Of a DNA stretch of 10,726 bases, positions 1 through 6,235 are shown in pieces; position 1 is the first letter of the stretch; every line of letters begins with the position of its first letter. Source of the DNA: a bacterium (GTDB lineage: Bacteria; Arandabacterota; Arandabacteria; Arandabacterales; JALGWA01); NCBI GenBank assembly GCA_025774425.1, contig JALGWA010000021.1, forward strand, positions 1-10,726, written 5' to 3'. A model generated the notes under the pieces. It searched no databases, was not told the origin of the DNA, and saw only the letters and a list, made by a program, of their open reading frames with translations. The position numbers and the translations under genes are program-made.

Positions 1-1179
1 GATGCCCGAGACGAAGGCCGTGGCTATCATGACGGCCACCGCGGCCAGCGTAACACCCCAGGACATCACGGGGACCGGGAAATCCTCCATCGGGATCTTG
101 GACAGGGCGAAGAGCACGAGCATCCCGAAAGCGAGGCCGACGAGGCCGGCCATCAGGGTGAGCATCGCCGTCTCCGTGAGAAACTGCGCCATGATCCACC
201 TGCGCGTCGCGCCCACGGCCCGGCGGACGCCGATCTCCGGTACGCGCTCGTGGACCGACACCAGCATCATGTTCATGACCCCGATGCCGCCGATCGCGAG
301 GGTGACGACGCCGACGGCGGCCACGAATATGGCCAGGGCCGCAGTGAAGGTGTCTATCATCTTGGTGTAGCGGGTCATCGGAAGGATGAAGAGCGCTTCC
401 TTGTCGTCGGGAGAGAAATGATACTTGGCGGCCAAGGCCGCCCTTATCTCCTCTCCGGCCTCCTCGCTCTGCTCGGGGTTGAAGGCGCGCGCCTGCACCC
501 AGGACAGGGGGCGGCGCCCGGTGAAGAGGCTGCGGCAGGTCGTGAACGGGATGAAGACGACGTCCTCGTCGCGCGTGCCGACGTTGGCGGTCTGTTTGGA
601 CTTGTCGTGCAGCACGCCGATGACGACGAACCTCACTCCGCCGATCCGGATCTCCTGATCGAGCGGGTCGATGTCGTCGCCGAACATCTCCTCTGCGACG
701 GCCCGCCCCAGGTAGCACACCCGCCGCCTGTAGCGCATGTCGTCGGGGGTGAAGAACCTTCCCTTCTCCGGCTGCAGGTTCCTCAAAGTCTTGGAGTCGG
801 GATGAACGCCTCTTATGGTGCGGTCTTCGCTCTCGGTGCCGTAGGCGACGGGAAGGGTGAGATTGTCCACGGGCATCACGAGTTTGAGCTTGGACCCGTA
901 GGCCTTGATCACTTCGAGGTCCTCCGGGTAGATCATCACCGGTTTGCCGGCGCGGTAGCCGCCGACGCCGACCGAAGTGTGGCCGGGGAAGGCGAAGATT
1001 ATATTGTCGCCGAGATCGGCCATGCCTCCGCGGATGAGGTCGCGTATGCCGACGCCCCAGCCCGCGAGGATCAGGACGGACGCGACGCCCCAGGCGATGC
1101 CGAAGGCCGAGATGGCGTTCCGCCACTTGTGCGTCATGAGAGCCGCGAATGACTGGCGTATGAGATCGGATACTTGCAT
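1..1179 (-). CDS. MacB/FtsX-type ABC transporter permease, C-terminus cut by window edge
   Basis: An open frame of 393 codons runs from ATG at 1179 to base 1 without a stop, so the gene continues to the left; about 20 C-terminal residues are probably missing. The layout is that of MacB-family permeases. There is a first membrane segment at about residues 21-45 and a large extracytoplasmic MacB_PCD-like domain at about 46-270. Three further hydrophobic stretches follow at about 277-304, 333-360 and 371-393. The hallmark between segments 2 and 3 is visible: GGIGVMNMMLVSV, then ERVPEIGVRRAVGATRRWI at about 311-329. No nucleotide-binding domain is attached, so this is the separate-permease form, and its ATPase must be encoded elsewhere, most likely just left of the window. 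It begins 19 bp after the adaptor gene, so it is probably the adaptor's partner in efflux or lipoprotein-like export. The start has no strong Shine-Dalgarno. The substrate is unknown. Confidence 0.92.
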   Translation of the reverse strand, partial: MQVSDLIRQSFAALMTHKWRNAISAFGIAWGVASVLILAGWGVGIRDLIRGGMADLGDNIIFAFPGHTSVGVGGYRAGKPVMIYPEDLEVIKAYGSKLKLVMPVDNLTLPVAYGTESEDRTIRGVHPDSKTLRNLQPEKGRFFTPDDMRYRRRVCYLGRAVAEEMFGDDIDPLDQEIRIGGVRFVVIGVLHDKSKQTANVGTRDEDVVFIPFTTCRSLFTGRRPLSWVQARAFNPEQSEEAGEEIRAALAAKYHFSPDDKEALFILPMTRYTKMIDTFTAALAIFVAAVGVVTLAIGGIGVMNMMLVSVHERVPEIGVRRAVGATRRWIMAQFLTETAMLTLMAGLVGLAFGMLVLFALSKIPMEDFPVPVMSWGVTLAAVAVMIATAFVSGI

Positions 1180-1198
1180 GCGCGTTACCGGGGGCGGC

Positions 1199-2305
1199 TC
1201 ATTGGAGCACTACCTTGTCCCCCTCTTCGAGGCCTTCGACGATCTCGGTCTTTATGCCGTCGCTCAGGCCGGCCTCGACGGGGACCCTGCGCCTGCCGCC
1301 TGCGGCCGTTTCGTCGACGACCTCGACGAAGGTGCTGTCGCCCTCGTAGATCATCGCGCCTTCGGGAACCGTGAGAACGTCCTTGCGCTCGTCCAGCACG
1401 AGCTGCACGTCGGCCGACATGCCGGTTCTGAGGAGGGAAGTCTCTCCGTCTATCTCGGCCTCGACACGGAAGTTGACGACACCCTCCTGTTTCTCGCCAT
1501 GCGGGGATATCCTCGTGAGAGTTCCGGCGAACGTCGTCTCGGGCAGCGCATCGACGAAGATCTTGGCGGGCATGCCCTCGTGTATCCTGGCGACGTCGCT
1601 CTCGTCCACATAGCCCTCGAAATGCATCTTGGAGACGTCGGCCAGTGTCATGAGGCTCGTCCCCCCGTATGCGGACGACATGGCTATGACGGACGACCCC
1701 TCATCGACGTCCCGCGAGAGCACTATGCCCGAGATCGGCGAGAGGATGGTCATGTCCTCGAGGGCGCCGACCGTCTGCGAGCCGGTGTACCCATCGTCGC
1801 CCGACCGTCCCGTGGCCGCTCCCTGCTCGAGGACCCGGAGTTCGGCGAAAGCGGCGTCATACCTCGCCGCCGCCATGGAGAGTTCGGTCTCGGCGTCCTC
1901 CACGGCCTCCTCCGCGACGAGGTTCTTCCCGGCGAGCTCCTCGGCGCGGGCGAGCTTGCGCTTGGCCCGCTCGAGGGTCAGCCTGGCCGTCTCCACCTTC
2001 TCCCTGGCGTAGACAAGCTGCTCGGGGGTGGCGGTGGGCACTATCTCGGCCAGCTTCTGGCCCTTCCTGACGACGTCGCCTTCGTCGACGAAGAACCTGC
2101 GGACGACGCCGCCTATCTTGGATTTCACCTCGGCTACCGACAGGGGCTCTATCTGGCCCGTCGCCACGACGGCCTTGGTCACCTCTCCCATCTCCACCTC
2201 GGCGGTCCGCACGTCCTCGATCTTGGCGACTCTGCCCTTCATGACGAGGACGATTACCACGATCGCCGCGATGACGATCCCGACAACGATCAGCACCTTG
2301 CGCAA
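1199..2305 (-). CDS. MacA/HlyD-like periplasmic adaptor (membrane fusion protein)
   Basis: A 368-residue membrane-fusion protein of the MacA/RND-adaptor family. One N-terminal membrane anchor lies at about residues 4-22, with basic residues R2 and K3 before it. The first half of the biotinyl/lipoyl-like domain is at about 54-89 (EVKSKIGGVVRRFFVDEGD). An alpha-helical hairpin with coiled-coil character spans about 94-161. The second lipoyl half is at about 184-209 (LSPISGIVLSRDVDEGSSV). Beta-barrel and membrane-proximal domains follow to the end (RTGMSADVQLVLDER at 293-307). The start codon is TTG, chosen because a near-perfect AAGGAGG sits 6 nt upstream. The gene begins 24 bp after the metallo-hydrolase and ends 19 bp before the permease, which implies one transcript. 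It should bridge the inner-membrane permease to an outer-membrane channel. No TolC-like gene is visible. Confidence 0.94.
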   Translation of the reverse strand: MRKVLIVVGIVIAAIVVIVLVMKGRVAKIEDVRTAEVEMGEVTKAVVATGQIEPLSVAEVKSKIGGVVRRFFVDEGDVVRKGQKLAEIVPTATPEQLVYAREKVETARLTLERAKRKLARAEELAGKNLVAEEAVEDAETELSMAAARYDAAFAELRVLEQGAATGRSGDDGYTGSQTVGALEDMTILSPISGIVLSRDVDEGSSVIAMSSAYGGTSLMTLADVSKMHFEGYVDESDVARIHEGMPAKIFVDALPETTFAGTLTRISPHGEKQEGVVNFRVEAEIDGETSLLRTGMSADVQLVLDERKDVLTVPEGAMIYEGDSTFVEVVDETAAGGRRRVPVEAGLSDGIKTEIVEGLEEGDKVVLQ

Positions 2306-2311
2306 CTTCCG

Positions 2312-2318
2312 CCTCCTT
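2312..2318 (-). promoter_or_regulatory. Strong Shine-Dalgarno that fixes a TTG start
   Basis: The minus strand reads AAGGAGG followed by a 6-nt spacer (CGGAAG) and then TTG at 2305-2303. No ATG or GTG gives a sensible alternative that keeps the whole membrane anchor, so this site decides the start of the adaptor gene. Confidence 0.85.
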
Positions 2319-2329
2319 TCGACGGGCGA

Positions 2330-3190
2330 CTACCGCCGGCCGGTTTCCTGTTCGGGAGGAGCATAGACTTCCATTATCACGGCCGGCACCTTGCATTCGG
2401 CGACGAACTTCTCGGCGTCCTCGATGCTTCCGACGATCTTGCCCCAGTGTATGGGGACGGCCACCTTGGGCCCGATGGCGTTCGCCGCCCTTGCCGCTTC
2501 GGCGGCGTCCATGGTGTAGGTGCCGCCGGCCGGGAGGAAGGCGATGTCTGTCTCTATCTGCTTCATCTCGTTGATGAAGTCGGTGTCTCCGGCGTGGTAT
2601 ATGACCCTGTCTTCCAGGTGAAGCACATAGCCGACGTCGCCCCGCTTCTTCGGATGGAAGTTCTTGGTCCTGTTGTAGGCCGGCACCACTTCCACCTTGA
2701 CGTCGTCCACCTCGATGGACTCGCCGGGAGTCACCGTGATTACCCGCCTGACCTCCTCCGGCAGGCCGGATCGGGCCGCCTTTGCTATCACGACCTTCGT
2801 CGAGGGCCTGAGAATCTTGAGGATGTCCTTCGGCGAGAGGTGGTCGTAATGTTCGTGCGTGACGAATATGAGGTCGGCCTTCGGCAGGCCGTCGGGCAGG
2901 TCATACGGGTCGATGTATATGGTCGACTCGTCCTCGATGAGGAACCCGGACTGGCCCAGCCACTTGATTCCGTCGAGCAGGGCCTCCGTCTCCTTCTTCG
3001 CCCTGGCGCTCTTGGCTTCCTCCGTCAGGGCGTCGTCCGTCTCGATGATCTCGTCCACGTCCTCGCCGACATCGGTGTACACGCCCTCCTCGTCGTCCAC
3101 GGCGTCGCCCTGGGCGAGCAGGTGGGCGGGGACGGAGGACAGCACGAGACAGAATGCCGCGATGAGAATGCTTGCTTGCGCGTCTCTCAT
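2330..3190 (-). CDS. Secreted metallo-beta-lactamase-fold metal-dependent hydrolase (UPF0173-like)
   Basis: A 286-residue MBL-fold protein. Metal-binding motifs are intact: HEHYDH at 112-117, HAGDTD at 199-204, and a late histidine in PIHWG (H248). The compact domain with TYTMDAAEAARAA after the third motif resembles the UPF0173/UlaG-like group, whose substrates are mostly unknown. A hydrophobic stretch at residues 8-21, ending near AHLLA-Q, looks like a signal peptide, so the enzyme probably works in the periplasm; the n-region is weak (R2 and D3). Residues 29-58 form a strikingly acidic linker (15 Asp/Glu of 30). The ATG start has GAGGTGA 6 nt upstream. It is the first gene of the operon with the adaptor and permease, suggesting a role in handling an exported or envelope compound. 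The link to that export is inference. Confidence 0.9.
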   Translation of the reverse strand: MRDAQASILIAAFCLVLSSVPAHLLAQGDAVDDEEGVYTDVGEDVDEIIETDDALTEEAKSARAKKETEALLDGIKWLGQSGFLIEDESTIYIDPYDLPDGLPKADLIFVTHEHYDHLSPKDILKILRPSTKVVIAKAARSGLPEEVRRVITVTPGESIEVDDVKVEVVPAYNRTKNFHPKKRGDVGYVLHLEDRVIYHAGDTDFINEMKQIETDIAFLPAGGTYTMDAAEAARAANAIGPKVAVPIHWGKIVGSIEDAEKFVAECKVPAVIMEVYAPPEQETGRR

Positions 3191-3251
3191 AGGAAATCAC
3201 CTCTTCGGGCTGATATTTCTTCTCAACAGGGGAAGGCACCGACTCACGCGT

Positions 3252-3280
3252 ATTCTACCCCGGGGTCTTCGAGGATTCAA
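3252..3280 (-). promoter_or_regulatory. Sigma70-like promoter of the hydrolase-adaptor-permease operon
   Basis: On the minus strand, TTGAAT (3280-3275) is followed after exactly 17 bp by TAGAAT (3257-3252). These match TTGACA at 4 of 6 positions and TATAAT at 5 of 6. Transcription would begin near 3245, leaving a leader of about 55 nt before the ATG at 3190. The spacer carries a perfect 10-bp palindrome, ACCCCGGGGT (3257-3266), which could be a regulator's site. Confidence 0.55.
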
Positions 3281-3301
3281 CAAAAAGGTGGAAGATGGGT
3301 T

Positions 3302-5029
3302 TCAGGCGACCCGCAGCGACGGCAGGCGGTTGAGCGCCGCGGCGAGCTCGAATCTCCGGAACACGGCGTAGTCGCCCATCTTCCTCGGGTCTATTGCGTC
3401 GAGGCCCGAGCGCTCGATGTCCTCCATCACGAGGTCGAGTATTTCCGGCAGTGTCCGCGCGCCGTCCATGTAGCGGGTCCGGGCGTAGTAGATGGCCCGG
3501 CCGATGGCGTTGACCTGCGCCGGGTGCACTATTGTCTCGACGGCGGAGAGGTCGATCGTGTACTTGCCGAAGAGAATGGTCCTCGTCCCCCTTCCGGAGA
3601 TCTTGACTTCGCGGCGACCCTTGCTGGCGTCCAGGCTCTCGCGCATCGGCACCCGGGGCGTGAAGCGGCCGAAGCGCTCGCCGCCCTCGCGCCGGCGCTC
3701 GCTCGCGTACTTGCCGGCGATGGCGCGGGCCTCGGCGGTGACGTCCCGGGCCCGGAAGGAGTCCATGGCTATCACGAGGTCCGCGACGTCGAAGTAGTCG
3801 CCGCTCCCGCCGATCACCAGTATGGTCGAGACCCCGAGGTCGGTGTACGCCTGCCGGATCTTGTCCACGAAGGGGGTGATGGGCTCCTTGTCCTTGGAGA
3901 TCAGCTCCTGCATCCTGTGATCGCGTATCATGAAGTTGGTCGCGGCCGTGTCTTCGTCGGTCAGGAGAAGCCTGGTCCCCGCCTCGACGGCCTCCATGAT
4001 ATTGGCCGCCTGCGAGGTGGAGCCGCTGGCGTTGTCGGTGGAGAACCTCGTCGTGTCGACCCCGAAGGGGAGGTTGGTGATGAAGGGTGAGATGTCGACC
4101 TTCTCCACGCGCCTGCCGTCCTCGGCCCTTATCTTGACCGCCGACGGGATCGTCACCGCGAATTCGCGCCCGTCGCCGGGGACATGGTTGTATATGCCGC
4201 GTTCGATGGCGTTGAGGACGGTCGACTTGCCGTGATAGCCCCCGCCGACGATCAGGGTGACGCCCGCGGGGATTCCCATCCCGGTGATCCCGCCCCTGTT
4301 GGGGAGGTCGAACTTCACCGCGAGACCGGGAGGGGACCGGAACTCGACCACCCGGCCTTTCTCGAGAGGCCTCTCGTCGGTTCCGCTTCTCCGGGGCAGG
4401 ACGGAGCCGTCGGCGATGAAGGCGACTATGCCCGCCTCCGGGAGGGCGGCCCTCAGGTGGTCGGCGTCCTCGTTGGTCTCGATGTGGCGCAGGAGGTCCC
4501 GCCGCCGGTCCTCGCCGAGCGAGGAGTGGAAGAGAGACTTGCCGGCGATCTCTGGAAGGTCGTCGAGGAGCATGAAGGCGGCCTCCCGCCCCAGTACGGT
4601 GCGGCCGCGCGCCGGCAGGCCGGCGTGGAGCCGCACCTCTATCGCGGCGTCGTCGACGAAGGCGGCCGTGCGCTCGAGTATCTCCTGGCCGGGACTGTCC
4701 ACGCCTATGAGCCCGCTCTTGCCGGTTCCGCGCCGCGTCCGGACCGAACGGCAATGGGAGTCGAAGAGCCTCAGGAGGTAGTCGGCGAGCGCCACGCGGC
4801 GGGACCTGGTGGAGTACAGGTCGGGGGCGAACCCGGCCGCGTCGAGCGGGACCCTGATCCTCAACCTGCTCGGTGATGCGAAGGGATCGCCCTGCACGTG
4901 GTCGATGAAAAGCGTGAACCGGGCGAACTCGTATACGCCCTGGATGTCCTTGTAGGCCTTGTAGCCCCTGCCGTCTATCCGCCGGAGGGTGCTCTCCAGG
5001 TCCTCGGGTCTCTTCCCCCGCCTTTCCAT
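3302..5029 (-). CDS. ABC-class P-loop ATPase (COG3044 / ABC_ATPase family, MRB1590-like)
   Basis: A 575-residue protein of the stand-alone 'predicted ATPase of the ABC class' family. The family N-terminus is clear: LRRIDGRGYKAYKDIQG (about 15-31), then FTLFIDHVQGDPFASPSR (38-55). The ATPase core has Walker A GGGYHGKST (262-270), a signature-like ASGSTSQAA (334-342), and Walker B RLLLTDEDTAATN (353-365). GGSGDYFDVAD (407-417) follows in the switch region. No membrane segment is present, so it is cytoplasmic and is not the energiser of the permease downstream. A trypanosome relative, MRB1590, binds RNA in mitochondrial editing, so nucleic-acid binding is plausible here; the bacterial role is not known. 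The ATG at 5029 has no Shine-Dalgarno, but a TATAAT lies 8 bp upstream, pointing to a leaderless mRNA. The gene is divergent from the exonuclease gene. Confidence 0.93.
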   Translation of the reverse strand: MERRGKRPEDLESTLRRIDGRGYKAYKDIQGVYEFARFTLFIDHVQGDPFASPSRLRIRVPLDAAGFAPDLYSTRSRRVALADYLLRLFDSHCRSVRTRRGTGKSGLIGVDSPGQEILERTAAFVDDAAIEVRLHAGLPARGRTVLGREAAFMLLDDLPEIAGKSLFHSSLGEDRRRDLLRHIETNEDADHLRAALPEAGIVAFIADGSVLPRRSGTDERPLEKGRVVEFRSPPGLAVKFDLPNRGGITGMGIPAGVTLIVGGGYHGKSTVLNAIERGIYNHVPGDGREFAVTIPSAVKIRAEDGRRVEKVDISPFITNLPFGVDTTRFSTDNASGSTSQAANIMEAVEAGTRLLLTDEDTAATNFMIRDHRMQELISKDKEPITPFVDKIRQAYTDLGVSTILVIGGSGDYFDVADLVIAMDSFRARDVTAEARAIAGKYASERRREGGERFGRFTPRVPMRESLDASKGRREVKISGRGTRTILFGKYTIDLSAVETIVHPAQVNAIGRAIYYARTRYMDGARTLPEILDLVMEDIERSGLDAIDPRKMGDYAVFRRFELAAALNRLPSLRVA

Positions 5030-5037
5030 ATCGACAC

Positions 5038-5064
5038 ATTATAACACAAGGGGTCAGAGCTCAA
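5038..5064 (-). promoter_or_regulatory. Extended -10 promoter for the ABC-class ATPase, giving a leaderless transcript
   Basis: The minus strand carries TGT followed by a perfect TATAAT (5043-5038). The hexamer ends 8 bp before the ATG at 5029, so transcription should begin within about 0-3 nt of the start codon. The best -35 match is TTGAGC at 5064-5059, with a short 15-bp spacer. It lies inside the first copy of the 23-bp repeat. An extended -10 may not need a good -35. Confidence 0.5.
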
Positions 5065-5072
5065 AATGCACA
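5049..5072 (+). repeat. 23/24-bp repeat, left copy 1
   Basis: The sequence beginning AGGGGTCAGAGCTC and ending in ATGCACA is identical to 5079-5102, with a 6-bp gap between the two copies. Its last 23 bases (5050-5072) are found perfectly inverted at 6236-6258. The core GAGCTC is itself a palindrome. This copy lies 20 bp upstream of the ATPase start. Confidence 0.97.
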
Positions 5073-5078
5073 ATCTCG

Positions 5079-5102
5079 AGGGGTCAGAGCTCAAAATGCA
5101 CA
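5079..5102 (+). repeat. 23/24-bp repeat, left copy 2 (direct)
   Basis: This is an exact 24-bp copy of 5049-5072 in the same orientation, with a period of 30 bp. It stands just upstream of the putative exonuclease promoter. Two copies separated by 6 bp do not make a CRISPR array. A doubled element end or a pair of tandem protein-binding sites fits better. Confidence 0.97.
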
Positions 5103-5111
5103 GGCGGCCGC

Positions 5112-5140
5112 CTGACTGGCACGCTTTTTACCTCGATAAT
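5112..5140 (+). promoter_or_regulatory. Sigma70-like promoter of the exonuclease-WYL gene
   Basis: CTGACT (5112-5117; 4 of 6 to TTGACA) and GATAAT (5135-5140; 5 of 6 to TATAAT) are 17 bp apart. Transcription would start near 5147, about 43 nt before the ATG. The promoter begins 10 bp inside left repeat copy 2, so it would travel with the gene if the segment moves. Confidence 0.5.
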
Positions 5141-5189
5141 TCAGTGTAGTCGGCGGCGTCCTTGATGTATTCTCGAGTGGGAGGCAGCG

Positions 5190-6026
5190 ATGATTGAGGA
5201 CCGTCTTCTGCGTGATGCGACTTTCGTCGCCTTCGACACCGAGACCACCGGCCTCAAGCCGGTCGCTGCGAGTCTCTTGGAGATAGGCGCGGTCAAGTTC
5301 CGGCTCGACGGCGCCAGTGCGGACACCTTCGACATGCTGATAGATCCGGGAAGGCCGGTGCCCGAGGAAGCCAGCAACATCCACGGCATTACCGATGACC
5401 TGCTCCGCGGCAAGCCGACGGCGGAGGAAGTGCTGCCCCGCTTCATCGAGTTTCTGGGCCCGCCCGACAACGTATTGCTTGCACATAACGCCCTCTTCGA
5501 CGTGGGGTTCATCGTGCTCGACCTGTACCGCGCGCGGCTGCCGGTTCCCGGGCACAAGATCTTCGACACGGTCGCGCTCGCCAGGGCCTTGATCCCCTAT
5601 CTGCCCGGTTACAGCCTTCAGGGGTTATGCGCCGCGCTCGAGATCGCCCCGAGCCAGGAGCACCGGGCCCTTGCGGATGCGCGGCTCGTGGAAGGCCTGT
5701 TCCTGGCGCTCCTGGACAGGGCGGAAGGTCTGCGGACGGTGGGGGATCTGGCGGCGCTCTGCCCGCCCGTGACCTTCCTCGATGCCGGTGTGAACAAGGT
5801 GGAGGCGCCGCCTGGTTTTGAGGCTCTCGACGCCGCGCTCGAGGAGAGCCGCGCCGTGGAGATAATCTATGCGGGCGGGACCCGGGGGCTTGAGCCGCGG
5901 CGCGTGACCCCGCGGGCCATAGTCCAAATCAACGGCCTGGTATACCTCGCGGCTTACTCTCATGCCGACGGCAGGAACAAGATGTACCGCCTGACCCGCA
6001 TCAGGAGTTTCAAGGTGCACACATGA
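5190..6026 (+). CDS. DEDDh (DnaQ-like) 3'-5' exonuclease fused to a C-terminal WYL domain
   Basis: A 278-residue two-domain protein. Residues about 10-176 form a DnaQ/RNase T-like exonuclease with every catalytic residue present: Exo I FDTETT (D16, E18), Exo II HNALFD (D104), and Exo III EHRALAD (H158, D163). It should remove nucleotides from DNA or RNA 3' ends using two metal ions. After a linker (about 177-206), residues about 207-278 match a WYL domain: GLVYLAAYSHAD (249-260), with VYL in place of the usual W/Y-Y-L, then MYRLTRIRSFKV (265-276). WYL domains bind ligands, in some proteins single-stranded DNA, and are common in defence and DNA-damage regulators. The ATG has GGGAGG 5 nt upstream. 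No helix-turn-helix or polymerase domain is present, so it is neither a typical WYL repressor nor the Pol III epsilon subunit. It reads against all its neighbours and lies between inverted repeats. Confidence 0.93.
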   Translation: MIEDRLLRDATFVAFDTETTGLKPVAASLLEIGAVKFRLDGASADTFDMLIDPGRPVPEEASNIHGITDDLLRGKPTAEEVLPRFIEFLGPPDNVLLAHNALFDVGFIVLDLYRARLPVPGHKIFDTVALARALIPYLPGYSLQGLCAALEIAPSQEHRALADARLVEGLFLALLDRAEGLRTVGDLAALCPPVTFLDAGVNKVEAPPGFEALDAALEESRAVEIIYAGGTRGLEPRRVTPRAIVQINGLVYLAAYSHADGRNKMYRLTRIRSFKVHT

Positions 6027-6028
6027 GA

Positions 6029-6044
6029 TCGGGCCTTCGCCCGA
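6029..6044 (+). terminator. Hairpin just after the exonuclease stop codon
   Basis: TCGGGC (6029-6034) and GCCCGA (6039-6044) form a perfect 6-bp stem with a CTTC loop, starting 2 nt after the stop codon. No T-tract follows, so it may be a weak terminator or an mRNA 3' stabiliser rather than a full intrinsic terminator. Confidence 0.4.
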
Positions 6045-6235
6045 CGGTTGCGCCCGCCGCTCCGTCCACCCCCAGGCGGGAAGGCGCAGTGCCAAGGCGG
6101 CACCGCCGGTCCCGCGCTCGGGCCCGGGCGCATTTCGTCACTGGAAGCGGCGCCGCCCCATAGGTGCGCCGCGGAGTGGAGGGGCCAGGAGAAGCGTCGC
6201 CGGTCGGACGAGAGAGAGTGGGCGCGTCGGCCGAC
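6045..6235. other. Non-coding, hairpin-dense GC-rich tail of the cassette
   Basis: I see no credible gene here. Three more foldbacks are visible. The first is GTGCC/GGCAC at 6089-6103. The second is a 7-bp stem with one G-T pair at 6114-6131. The third is a longer one at 6139-6178, with GCGGCGC (6147-6153) pairing with GCGCCGC (6166-6172) and outer CACT/AGTG pairing. Some such structure is expected by chance at this GC content. Confidence 0.45.

Noticed and set aside
3280..3316. Intrinsic terminator after the ATPase gene
   Set aside because: A T5 run follows the stop, but the only preceding stem is a 4-bp GGGT/ACCC with an 8-nt loop overlapping the stop and 10 nt away from the T-run; too weak to call.
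977..4090. A 1037-residue open frame on the plus strand, plus a 300-residue one at 250-1152
   Set aside because: Both are antisense to four well-recognised minus-strand genes, show low-complexity His/Asp/Gly/Arg-rich translation and no family motif. Long antisense frames are common in GC-rich DNA.
3302..5029. The ABC-class ATPase as the energiser of the MacB-like permease
   Set aside because: It belongs to the stand-alone COG3044 family, has an extra N-terminal domain not seen in transporter ATPases, and is separated from the permease by its own terminus and a new promoter.
3255..5039. A 594-residue minus-strand open frame over the ATPase gene
   Set aside because: It is another frame of the same DNA; the translation is Arg/Gly/Pro-rich without motifs, while the overlapping frame at 3302-5029 has Walker A and B.
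5049..5102. CRISPR array
   Set aside because: There are only two direct repeats with a 6-bp gap, no spacer-sized intervals and no cas genes; a third copy is inverted.
5117..5131. Sigma54-like promoter TGGCACG followed by TTAC upstream of the exonuclease
   Set aside because: The -12 GC essential to sigma54 sites is AC here, no enhancer-binding regulator is present, and an overlapping 17-bp-spaced sigma70 match explains the region better.
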